Source of the DNA: JBKJTP01 sp046590195
GTDB taxonomy: Bacteria; Bacteroidota; Ignavibacteria; Palsa-1295
DNA length: 12,348 nucleotides
Assembly (NCBI GenBank): GCA_046590195.1
Contig: JBKJTP010000120.1
Span: 1-12,348, forward strand
Reading direction: 5' to 3'
The notes under the pieces are model-generated. The model ran no database searches and was not told the origin of the DNA. It worked only from the letters and a program-made list of their open reading frames with translations. This document shows, piece after piece, positions 1 to 5,717 of the stretch. Positions within the stretch are counted from its first letter, which is position 1; every line of letters begins with the position of its first letter. Both the position numbers and the translations under genes were made by a program.

Positions 1-1468
1 CAACTGCGCTACCGATGCGGACATTACCGCCGCCTTCGTTCACGTAAAGATCTTCCCAGGTGCTAAGCACGCCGTTATGTCCGCCGATCGCAGCGTGACC
101 ACTAACCTGGCCCAGGATCACTGTGCGACCAGCTAGACCAGTGCCACCGAAGGCACCCGCACCTGTCCATGCGCTTCCTGGTGCACTTGCACGAAGTGCA
201 ACAGACTGGCCATCGCCTGGGTATGTTGTTGCTGCTGTCTGGATGTAAACAGAGTTGTTGTGGGTAGTCGTACCGTCGATGGTCGTGTTACCTGCGGCAT
301 CGACCAGGAAGTCATCAGAGACCACCGTGAAGTTGCCAGGGGTTGCAATCGCGACCGCGCCGCCTGTAGCAGCGTTACCAATAGTGGTTGCACCTGTTGA
401 TGTGCCGGTGTTGATGTTTACAGCGTCGCCAGTTGCGTTGTTCGCGTTGATGCTCGTTGGTCCGAGAACCGTTACGCCGCTTGTAGCAGTGTTACCAATA
501 GCTACTGCACCAGTACCCGTGCCGCTATTGATGTTCGTTGCTGCGTTGCTTGTGCCAGTATTGATGTTGGTGACGCCGACAGAGTTGATCGTCGGAGCTG
601 CACCGCCAGTGATCTGGAAAGGAATGAGCGCGCCGCCATTCGATGAGAAGTTCAGCGTGCTTGCGTTAATATTGACCCAGCGTGGATTCGCTGTGAACGG
701 CACGGCAACGTTTGACTCACCGCCGAGCTCGAACTGGAACTGGACGGGATCCCAGCTGACGCCTTCATCGGCGAGATCTGAGAAATTCGAGGTGCGAACA
801 TTGTCGCCCACGTTGAGAGTGAGAATGCGCGTTGGCGCACCATCATTGATGATGCCGGTCAAGGAGAGGTTCGTCGTGTTGTCGTCAACACCGATCGTAA
901 CGTTTCCGCCAGCCGAGTTACCGATGCGCGTGACACCAGCACCTGTAAAGTTAATATCGACAGCACCAGTCAGCGTAGCATTCGCATTTGCTGTCAGCGG
1001 TGCGCCCGTCACGTCGAGGCCGTTGAGAGCGTCAACGTTACCAGTGAATGTGTTCTGGCCAGCACCACTCTGGGTAATGCTACCATCGGTAGTCAGGAAG
1101 TTCGCTGGGCCCGGATTTACTCCGATATTTCCCGGCGTGATCCCGCGATGGATCGCATTCTCGTTGATGCGAAGATCTGGGTTGAGCCCCGTATTTACTA
1201 TGATCTCCTGAGTGAAGGTATAAACACCGTTCAGCGTGTAGACGCCCTCATCGAGAACGACGTTCGCGGTGCTGATACCGGTGAACTGCGGGAATGTGTA
1301 CGTCGGGTTACCGTCCATCAGGGCTGGTGTTTGCAGCGTCATGCGCTGACCATCACCATCATCCATAATGAAGCGCTCAGCGCCAAAATTACGGTTTTGC
1401 GCTGTAGCATCATTTGCCAATGCGACGGATACCGCACCGACTGCGAGCAAGCTAAGGAAACGTTTCAT
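1..1468 (-). CDS. Secreted Asn/Gly/Thr-rich repetitive surface protein (C-terminus outside window)
   Basis: An open frame runs from ATG at 1468 leftwards off the window edge, giving 489 codons with no stop. Residues 1-24 form a signal peptide (MKRFLSLLAV, then a small-residue stretch ending ATA before QNRN), so the product should be exported by Sec. The mature part is poor in Lys and Cys. Between about 300 and 372 it carries imperfect repeats of the type NINTGTS..., GAVAIGN, VNINTGTSTGATTIGN, with earlier looser copies (FTGAGVTRIGNSAGGNVTIG, 174-193). Such regular Asn/Thr/Gly/Ile spacing suggests a beta-solenoid or fibre-like fold; that is inference. No enzyme motif is visible. A T9SS sorting domain may lie beyond the edge. 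No Shine-Dalgarno site is seen upstream. I do not recognise a named family; a surface fibre or adhesin-like role is only a guess. The reading frame and signal peptide are well supported. Confidence 0.8.
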   Translation of the reverse strand, partial: MKRFLSLLAVGAVSVALANDATAQNRNFGAERFIMDDGDGQRMTLQTPALMDGNPTYTFPQFTGISTANVVLDEGVYTLNGVYTFTQEIIVNTGLNPDLRINENAIHRGITPGNIGVNPGPANFLTTDGSITQSGAGQNTFTGNVDALNGLDVTGAPLTANANATLTGAVDINFTGAGVTRIGNSAGGNVTIGVDDNTTNLSLTGIINDGAPTRILTLNVGDNVRTSNFSDLADEGVSWDPVQFQFELGGESNVAVPFTANPRWVNINASTLNFSSNGGALIPFQITGGAAPTINSVGVTNINTGTSNAATNINSGTGTGAVAIGNTATSGVTVLGPTSINANNATGDAVNINTGTSTGATTIGNAATGGAVAIATPGNFTVVSDDFLVDAAGNTTIDGTTTHNNSVYIQTAATTYPGDGQSVALRASAPGSAWTGAGAFGGTGLAGRTVILGQVSGHAAIGGHNGVLSTWEDLYVNEGGGNVRIGSAV

Positions 1469-1564
1469 AGTATCGCTAAATGCGTAAAGGTACAGTTACT
1501 AAAACTAATGGTAGCGCGAAAGACGGAGCTTTTGCGCCAATAAACAAGAATAGAGGAGCAACGA

Positions 1565-1578
1565 CGGCAAATTTGCCG
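1565..1578. promoter_or_regulatory. Perfect 14-bp palindrome, possible operator or hairpin
   Basis: CGGCAAATTTGCCG is a perfect palindrome lying 97 bases upstream of the minus-strand start at 1468. Flanking ACG/CGT bases could extend it after a small internal loop. Its position in a long non-coding leader would suit a repressor site or RNA hairpin, but no regulator is known for it and chance cannot be excluded. Confidence 0.3.
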
Positions 1579-1745
1579 AACGTCCAGATCTATTCAGGTA
1601 ATGAAAAATGAATTGGTCAATCTAAGGAATCAAGCACATGAACGACCGATCCGAACCTACGACAACAACTGTCATCAGTTCAGAACCGAAAGGGACACCA
1701 ATGTGCCAAGCAACAAGCTAAGGTCACAGGATCGAGTCTTACAAC

Positions 1746-1844
1746 TTACGCCTTGCTATCGACCGAGGGGCGACTCGAGAGAAGACCAGGCAGAACAAAG
1801 GAAAGAAAACCCGCGGCAGCCGAAAACTCCGCCAAGCAGGGCAT
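1746..1844 (-). CDS. Possible 32-codon small ORF just downstream of candidate promoter
   Basis: On the minus strand an ATG lies 8 bases after the TATATTTG box and opens a 32-codon frame ending in TAA. The peptide starts MPCLAEFSAAAGFLSFVLPG and is hydrophobic in the middle, so a tiny membrane peptide is conceivable. There is no Shine-Dalgarno site, and the arrangement would be nearly leaderless. It is short enough to arise by chance; the only support is its placement behind the box. Confidence 0.2.
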   Translation of the reverse strand: MPCLAEFSAAAGFLSFVLPGLLSSRPSVDSKA

Positions 1845-1852
1845 TCCGAATT

Positions 1853-1883
1853 CAAATATACAACATTATTAGGAGCAATGCAA
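1853..1883 (-). promoter_or_regulatory. Candidate Bacteroidetes-type promoter (TTG ... TATATTTG)
   Basis: Reading the minus strand, TTG (1883-1881), a 20-base spacer and TATATTTG (1860-1853) match the TAnnTTTG -7 box and TTG-type -33 box of Bacteroidetes sigma factors. The box lies in a non-coding gap and points towards the repetitive surface protein gene. The -7 match is exact. The -33 element is only three bases, so this remains a candidate. Confidence 0.45.
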
Positions 1884-1980
1884 GTAAATACGAAGAGATA
1901 ATGTGAATTACTTACTTTTCCACAAGCCAACTGGCATGGCCGTACTTAGTAAAGTTGGCGATTTCAGAGCCAAAACGCAG

Positions 1981-2005
1981 AAAGGCAACTCAATGAGTTG
2001 CCTTT
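1981..2005 (-). terminator. Intrinsic terminator after rpoZ
   Basis: AAAGGCAACTC (1981-1991) and GAGTTGCCTTT (1995-2005) form an 11-bp perfect stem with a 3-base loop, 22 bases past the rpoZ stop. On the minus-strand RNA the stem ends in UUU followed by a U-containing tail (CUGCGUUUU). It probably ends the transcript that carries gmk, the four-helix gene and rpoZ. Confidence 0.75.
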
Positions 2006-2027
2006 CCTAGATTTCTAAAAACCTAAA

Positions 2028-2357
2028 TTAGTCGCGCTCGCGGAAGCGGTATTCGAGGTTATCCCCCATGAATTCCGTCACAGCCTCGAGAGTCGGCTTG
2101 CCGAGCTTATCGATCTCAAGCGAGATCTTGAGCTGGTCGAAGTTCGTCGTGTCGAATTCATCATCATCATCGAGATCGATCGGCACGAGCGTCGAGATGC
2201 GCTGCTGATATTCCTGCTTGATCTCGTCATTGATCTGGCGCGCGCGGCGGGCCATGATAGCGATCGCCTGATACAGCGACCCACCCTTTTCGAGGACGAG
2301 GTCGATATCCGCAGGCTGGACGCTAGTAAGTCTCTTTTTGTCTGTAGTTGCTGCCAT
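2028..2357 (-). CDS. rpoZ: DNA-directed RNA polymerase omega subunit
   Basis: The product (109 aa) is the small omega subunit that helps fold and assemble the beta' subunit of RNA polymerase. The family signature is the stretch GSLYQAIAIMARRARQINDE (residues 26-45), equivalent to the conserved N-terminal helices with the ARRARQI core. An acidic run (DLDDDDE, 61-67) follows, and the C-terminal half resembles the longer omega proteins of the FCB group more than the 90-residue E. coli form. The start is ATG at 2357; no Shine-Dalgarno site is present. gmk followed by rpoZ is a common bacterial order, which supports the call; here the pair is interrupted by the four-helix-bundle gene and heptamer repeats. 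The identification rests on the motif and context, since omega is short and divergent. Confidence 0.85.
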   Translation of the reverse strand: MAATTDKKRLTSVQPADIDLVLEKGGSLYQAIAIMARRARQINDEIKQEYQQRISTLVPIDLDDDDEFDTTNFDQLKISLEIDKLGKPTLEAVTEFMGDNLEYRFRERD

Positions 2358-2388
2358 AATTTCTTTGGTCGGACGAGGGAAACGTGTA

Positions 2389-2423
2389 GGGTCGGGGACC
2401 GGTTTCCGGGGTCCGGGGTCCGG
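2389..2423 (+). repeat. Heptamer array, GGTCCGG type (left flank of four-helix gene)
   Basis: Five consecutive 7-bp units can be read: GGGTCGG, GGACCGG, TTTCCGG, GGTCCGG, GGTCCGG. The array lies between the four-helix-bundle stop and the rpoZ start. Positions 2406-2422 are a 17-bp perfect reverse complement of 2811-2827 on the other side of the four-helix gene. Confidence 0.85.
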
Positions 2424-2444
2424 GAGGGAATATTTGCGCTATTC

Positions 2445-2798
2445 TTACGATTGCCGCAATCTATTTAGCATTTGGCCAACTCCGCTGCAAAGCTGCCACG
2501 GTTCGTTTAGTTGATCCTTTGTGAGGTAATCGAGCCGATTACAAGCAATAAGCTGTGTCTCTACTTCCATCAGTGAGCCGTAAGCAAAGGAAAGATGATG
2601 AAGGTACTCCTTTCGATGCCTCCTTCCCCAGCCTTCAGCGATATTGCTAGGAATAGACATCGAGGCTCGCTTAAGCTGTGATACCAGTTCAAATCTCTCG
2701 TCGCGGGGGAGTAGCCTTGCTACGGAATAAACGGAGACCATGAGATCCATGCTCAACTGCCAAACCTCCAGGTCCCGATAGGTCTTAACCTCATCCAT
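2445..2798 (-). CDS. Four-helix-bundle protein, 23S rRNA intervening-sequence family
   Basis: The 117-residue product matches the S23/IVS four-helix-bundle family: YRDLEVWQLS (7-16) at the start, the conserved ASMSIPSNIAEGWGRR (45-60) and the helix HHLSFAYGSLMEVETQL (67-83). Members are encoded in intervening sequences of bacterial 23S rRNA genes and elsewhere as free-standing genes; a relative (Avd) partners the reverse transcriptase of diversity-generating retroelements. The molecular role of free-standing members is unclear and no reverse transcriptase is visible here. The ATG comes one base after the gmk stop, and AAGGAGG inside the last gmk codons sits 5 bases upstream, so translation is probably coupled to gmk. 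The gene is bounded on both sides by inverted heptamer arrays, which suggests it arrived as a small insertion in the gmk-rpoZ operon. Family assignment is firm; mobility is inference. Confidence 0.88.
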   Translation of the reverse strand: MDEVKTYRDLEVWQLSMDLMVSVYSVARLLPRDERFELVSQLKRASMSIPSNIAEGWGRRHRKEYLHHLSFAYGSLMEVETQLIACNRLDYLTKDQLNEPWQLCSGVGQMLNRLRQS

Positions 2799-2799
2799 C

Positions 2800-3414
2800 T
2801 CATCCTCCTTCGGACCCCGGACCCCGGACTCCGGACCCCGATTCCCCGAATATCAGCTTCTCTACCTCAGCAACTGCTTTCTCAAGATCATCATTGACCA
2901 CAATATGGTCGTAGCTCTCGGCCATCTTGGTTTCCATGTCGGCTCGGTCGAGGCGACGCTCGATGACGTCGGGAGCATCGGTGCCTCGTCCTTCCAGGCG
3001 GCTCTTGAGGGTTGCGCGGTCCGGCGGAGCGATGAAGATCAGGATGCTGTCATCCGGATAACGCTGCTTGATCGAGAGCCCACCCTTGACATCGATGTCG
3101 AAGAGCATGCGCTTGCCCAGATGGATCGCCTGGTCGATCTGCTCGCGCGGAGTGCCGTAGTAATTACCGAAGATCTCTTCGTGCTCGATGAGTCCTTTGT
3201 CAGCAATAAGCTCCTCGAACTTCTCGCGTGTCAGAAAAAAATAGTCGCGGCCGTCACGCTCGCCTTCACGCATCTTGCGTGTGGTTGCAGAGATGCTAAA
3301 GATCAGCTCACCCGGATGTAGCTTTAAGAGTCGCTTGGTGATCGTCGTCTTGCCTGCCCCTGATGGTGCGCTGATGACGACGAGCGGCTTGAGATCGGTA
3401 GAGGCGTTATTCAT
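2800..3414 (-). CDS. gmk: Guanylate kinase with repeat-encoded C-terminal tail
   Basis: Guanylate kinase phosphorylates GMP to GDP with ATP in purine nucleotide synthesis (cytosol). From ATG at 3414 the protein has 204 residues, the usual size. It shows the P-loop SAPSGAGKT (15-23), the GMP-binding signature SISATTRKMREGERDGRDYF (40-59), NYYGTPRE (84-91) and the DIDVKGG segment (107-112). An upstream TTG at 3423 is possible but ATG is preferred. A TATCTTTG box (3428-3421) lies 6 bases before the ATG. The last 14 or so residues (ESGSGVRGPGSEGG) are encoded by the GGGTCCG heptamer array and are not expected in the family. The final codons also carry the AAGGAGG site for the next gene. The core enzyme should be intact; the tail looks like an acquired extension. 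Confidence 0.95.
   Translation of the reverse strand: MNNASTDLKPLVVISAPSGAGKTTITKRLLKLHPGELIFSISATTRKMREGERDGRDYFFLTREKFEELIADKGLIEHEEIFGNYYGTPREQIDQAIHLGKRMLFDIDVKGGLSIKQRYPDDSILIFIAPPDRATLKSRLEGRGTDAPDVIERRLDRADMETKMAESYDHIVVNDDLEKAVAEVEKLIFGESGSGVRGPGSEGG
2811..2845 (-). repeat. Heptamer array, GGGTCCG type (inside gmk 3' end)
   Basis: On the plus strand four or five 7-bp units follow: CGGACCC, CGGACCC, CGGACTC, CGGACCC, CGATTCC. The array lies within the last gmk codons and is oriented opposite to the one at 2389-2423. Since 7 is not a multiple of 3, the frame shifts through the units and encodes SGVRGPGS-like residues. Confidence 0.85.
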
Positions 3415-3420
3415 ACTACA

Positions 3421-3428
3421 CAAAGATA
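3421..3428 (-). promoter_or_regulatory. Candidate -7 promoter box TATCTTTG upstream of gmk
   Basis: The minus strand reads TATCTTTG, an exact TAnnTTTG match, ending 6 bases before the gmk ATG and inside the 46-base dnaB-gmk gap. No good -33 TTG is seen at the right distance. If used, the mRNA would be nearly leaderless, fitting the lack of a ribosome binding site for gmk. Confidence 0.35.
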
Positions 3429-3460
3429 GCTATCGCAATCGCTCGACGTATAGAACCGCA

Positions 3461-5047
3461 TCAGAATGCAGGTCCACCGATCATCGCCTGAGGAGGCGCT
3501 TCGTCGAAGCCCGGAATGTTCGCGCTCGAATCTTCGAAGCGTGCATACTGCTTCACAAAGGTTACCTTGACGTCATCGATCGGGCCGTTACGCTGCTTTC
3601 CGACGATGATCTCTGCGACGCCCTCAGTTGAGTAGCCATTCTCATCGGTCTCGATACCGTAGGTCTCCGGACGATAGATGAACATCACAATGTCTGCGTC
3701 CTGCTCGATCGCACCAGATTCACGAAGATCGCTCAGCATCGGCCTACCTGCTTTACGAGTTTCGACAGAACGATTAAGCTGTGAAAGCGCGATCACCGGA
3801 ATATTCAGCTCTTTCGCAAGTGCTTTGAGCGAACGCGAGATCGTGGAAATTTCTCGCTCACGAGAATCCATGTGACGCGATGAGCCCATCAACTGCAAGT
3901 AATCGATCACAACGAGACCGATGTTCTCCTGCGACTTCAAACGCCTGCACTTCGCGCGCACTTCAAGCGGTGTGATCGCTGCGGTGTCATCAATAAAGAT
4001 CGGAGCTTCAGAGAGCTTGCCGATAGCCATCGAGATCTTGCGCCACTCTTCATCATTGAGTTGGCCTTTACGTGCGCGCTGCATATCCACCTTCGCTTCG
4101 GCGCAGAGCAGACGAAGCACCAACTGCATCGCACCCATTTCGAGCGAGAAGTACGCAACGCCTGTGCGCTTCTCTTTCTCTGGGATCATTGCAGCGTTTC
4201 GCGCGAACGTCAACGAGAGCGCTGTCTTACCTTGCGATGGACGCGCAGCAAGAATGATAAGATCAGATTTCTGCCAGCCGCTCGTGAGGCTATCCAGATC
4301 GCGCAATCCGGATGTCACGCCGGTGATGCCGGTCGCTTGTCCGTGTATCTTCTCAAGCTGCTCGACCGCCTCGAACGCAAGGCCCTTCATGTGCTGGAAG
4401 CTCTTGCGATGCTTCGACTCTGAGAGTCTGAACAACGCGCCTTCTGCCTGATCGAGCAGATCGAACGTATCCTCTTCGCCCATGAATGCGCGAAGCTTGA
4501 TCTCTTCGCAGGTACGGATGATCTCGCGTGCAACGTGCTTCTCGAGTACGATCTTCGCGTGTGCTTCGACGTTGGCTGTCGTGATGACCTCACTCGTCAA
4601 CTCGACGAGATACGCAGAGCCACCGCACATATCGAGCTTGCCATCCTGACGAAGTTGATTCGTGACCGATAGCAGATCGATCGGCTCGGACAGATCATCG
4701 AGCGAGATGATAGCGCGATAGATATGGGTGTGCTGATCGCGGTAGAACGGGCTATCTTCGAGCGTACGGTCGCCAATGATCTCGATGACCTTGCTAACTG
4801 AAGTCCTATCGATCATCATCGCACCAAGGATCGAGCGCTCGACATCGACCGATTGCGGCGGGACAAGTCCATTGACCGCTAGCTTATCGAAAAGATCGGC
4901 GAACGAGTTGAGGTACGTCTTCGCACTTCGAAATCCTGGGACGATTTTCTGGGGGATGAGATCCACGGGACGGGTTCTGGGAGTTCTGAATGCTGAGTTC
5001 TGAATTCTGAGTTTGTTTAAGTCAAATCCCAGAATCTCCGTTCGCAC
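3461..5047 (-). CDS. dnaB: Replicative DNA helicase DnaB
   Basis: DnaB is the hexameric 5'-3' helicase that unwinds DNA at the replication fork. From GTG at 5047 the product has 528 residues. The N-terminal primase-binding domain starts near LVPPQSVDVERSILGAMMID (61-80). The RecA-like ATPase domain has Walker A ARPSQGKT (268-275; the family more often has M at the fifth position), SLEMG (301-305), Walker B GLVVIDYLQL (377-386), SQLNRSVE (422-429) and SDLRESGAIEQDADIV (439-454). No intein is present. About 60 residues precede the normal domain; residues 13-22 come from a heptamer array. The start is uncertain: an in-frame GTG at 4966 (residue 28) would skip the repeat, and neither has a Shine-Dalgarno site. 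The upstream frame is open to a TAA near 5120 but offers no earlier start. Confidence 0.95.
   Translation of the reverse strand: MRTEILGFDLNKLRIQNSAFRTPRTRPVDLIPQKIVPGFRSAKTYLNSFADLFDKLAVNGLVPPQSVDVERSILGAMMIDRTSVSKVIEIIGDRTLEDSPFYRDQHTHIYRAIISLDDLSEPIDLLSVTNQLRQDGKLDMCGGSAYLVELTSEVITTANVEAHAKIVLEKHVAREIIRTCEEIKLRAFMGEEDTFDLLDQAEGALFRLSESKHRKSFQHMKGLAFEAVEQLEKIHGQATGITGVTSGLRDLDSLTSGWQKSDLIILAARPSQGKTALSLTFARNAAMIPEKEKRTGVAYFSLEMGAMQLVLRLLCAEAKVDMQRARKGQLNDEEWRKISMAIGKLSEAPIFIDDTAAITPLEVRAKCRRLKSQENIGLVVIDYLQLMGSSRHMDSREREISTISRSLKALAKELNIPVIALSQLNRSVETRKAGRPMLSDLRESGAIEQDADIVMFIYRPETYGIETDENGYSTEGVAEIIVGKQRNGPIDDVKVTFVKQYARFEDSSANIPGFDEAPPQAMIGGPAF
4981..5008 (-). repeat. Heptamer array, AGAAYTC type, in the 5' end of dnaB
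   Basis: On the minus strand four units run AGAATTC, AGAACTC, AGCATTC, AGAACTC (5008 to 4981), with degenerate units on both sides (CAAACTC before, CCAGAAC after). It has the same 7-bp period as the GGGTCCG arrays but a different sequence. In the dnaB frame it encodes the LRIQNSAFRTPR segment. Confidence 0.8.
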
Positions 5048-5239
5048 GAAGCAAGCGATTTCTTGGCTTGATGAGAAGATGTTTAGATCGCTGTTGATGG
5101 CGTACCCTTTGTACTTATGTTATACACAAGTTTTCCATAGCAAAGTGCGAACCGCTCCTCTTGCTTCTGGAAACTTGAAACGTTTAGGTTTAGACCGGGA
5201 TGAGTAGGATCAGGGTTGTAAAACTTAAGGGGTACGCGG

Positions 5240-5575
5240 ATGCTAACATACATGACAGTCGAGGACTATCAGCGAGCGCGCTTGGGCGGTAAGGCGCCCG
5301 TGCTAGTTGACGTTCGAGACGCAGCGGAGTTTGCAGGGAGCCATATTCCAGGAGCTCTCAATATGCCGCTGGCCACACTTTCGAGAAATGCCATGACCGA
5401 TCTGCCAGACAAAATGACTCCGATCATTGTCTATTGCGACGTCGGTATCAGGCAACATCATGCAGCAAGGCTGCTCCGATCGATGGGATACGCGTACGTT
5501 TCAGAGATGCAGGGAGGCCTGATCAATTATAGCAGGATGGGGCAGGAGATGCGGCCAGGCGCGAGACCGAGCTAG
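5240..5575 (+). CDS. Single-domain rhodanese-like protein
   Basis: The 111-residue product is one rhodanese domain: VLVDVRDAAEFAGSHIPGAL (21-40) is the classic CH2A-like motif, and the active-site loop is CDVGIRQ (66-72), with Cys66 placed to carry a persulfide. The loop lacks the usual Arg directly after Cys but keeps the GxR pattern. Such free-standing, cytosolic domains move sulfane sulfur between donors and acceptors; the substrate cannot be told from sequence. The start is secure: AAGGGG at 5227-5232 lies 7 bases before the ATG. It is transcribed divergently from dnaB across a 192-base gap. The stop codon lies within the first unit of a 16-bp tandem repeat, so the last residues (ARPS) are repeat-encoded. 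Confidence 0.9.
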   Translation: MLTYMTVEDYQRARLGGKAPVLVDVRDAAEFAGSHIPGALNMPLATLSRNAMTDLPDKMTPIIVYCDVGIRQHHAARLLRSMGYAYVSEMQGGLINYSRMGQEMRPGARPS

Positions 5576-5610
5576 GTCGAGACCGAGCTAGGTCGAGACC
5601 GAGCTAGGTA
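5563..5610 (+). repeat. Tandem repeat, 3 x 16 bp, over the rhodanese stop codon
   Basis: The unit GAGACCGAGCTAGGTC occurs three times head to tail; only the last base of the third copy differs. Each unit is nearly self-complementary (GACC...GGTC with AGCT in the middle). The first copy contains the TAG stop of the rhodanese gene. Near identity of copies points to recent expansion. Confidence 0.92.
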
Positions 5611-5646
5611 AGGCATGGCGAAGCTGAGAGTAGCTTAGGAGGTAAG

Positions 5647-5670
5647 ATGAATCAGAACCCGAGGACTTAA
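5647..5670 (+). CDS. Possible 7-codon leader ORF (MNQNPRT)
   Basis: AGGAGG at 5637-5642 is one of the best ribosome binding sites in the window and sits 4 bases before an ATG that opens a 7-codon frame ending in TAA. The frame runs into the left arm and loop of the hairpin at 5654-5683, the arrangement expected of a translation-sensing leader. It could equally be chance in a spacer. The peptide has no run of a single amino acid. Confidence 0.22.
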   Translation: MNQNPRT

Positions 5671-5683
5671 CTCCGCGGGTTCT
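5654..5683 (+). terminator. Hairpin, probable terminator or attenuator, between rhodanese and lipoprotein
   Basis: AGAACCCG (5654-5661) pairs with CGGGTTCT (5676-5683); GAG/CTC inside can extend the stem. A short, mixed T tract (TTCTTTG) follows. It may end rhodanese transcription or control read-through into the lipoprotein gene 34 bases downstream. Confidence 0.5.
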
Positions 5684-5717
5684 TTGCTTACACTCCAGAT
5701 AATCACTCTCTTAATTA

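Larger units (their letters stand above)
1469..2027. other. Gene-poor gap between rpoZ and the repetitive-protein gene
   Basis: These 559 bases hold no convincing gene. The longer open frames here have atypical composition and no start signal. What can be seen is the rpoZ-side terminator (1981-2005), a candidate minus-strand promoter (1853-1883), a possible 32-codon frame just downstream of it (1746-1844), and a perfect 14-bp palindrome CGGCAAATTTGCCG at 1565-1578. If the promoter serves the gene starting at 1468, its mRNA would have a leader of roughly 380 bases. Confidence 0.6.

Noticed and set aside
255..1211. 318-codon plus-strand open frame across the left region
   Set aside because: It is antisense to the exported protein gene on the minus strand, which has a signal peptide and ordered repeats. 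The plus-strand translation is a Val/Ala/Pro-rich shadow of those repeats without a start signal.
1601..1906. 101-codon plus-strand open frame in the gap left of rpoZ
   Set aside because: It has no ribosome binding site, no recognisable motif and an odd Arg/Asn/Gln-rich composition, and it overlaps the candidate minus-strand promoter.
2389..2845. Diversity-generating retroelement, suggested by the Avd-like four-helix protein
   Set aside because: No reverse transcriptase, template/variable repeat pair or variable C-type lectin gene is in the window.
3921..4451. 176-codon plus-strand open frame
   Set aside because: It lies wholly antisense to the conserved ATPase part of dnaB and has no family features.
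5563..5610. CRISPR array
   Set aside because: The 16-bp units are directly adjacent with no unique spacers, and no cas gene is present.
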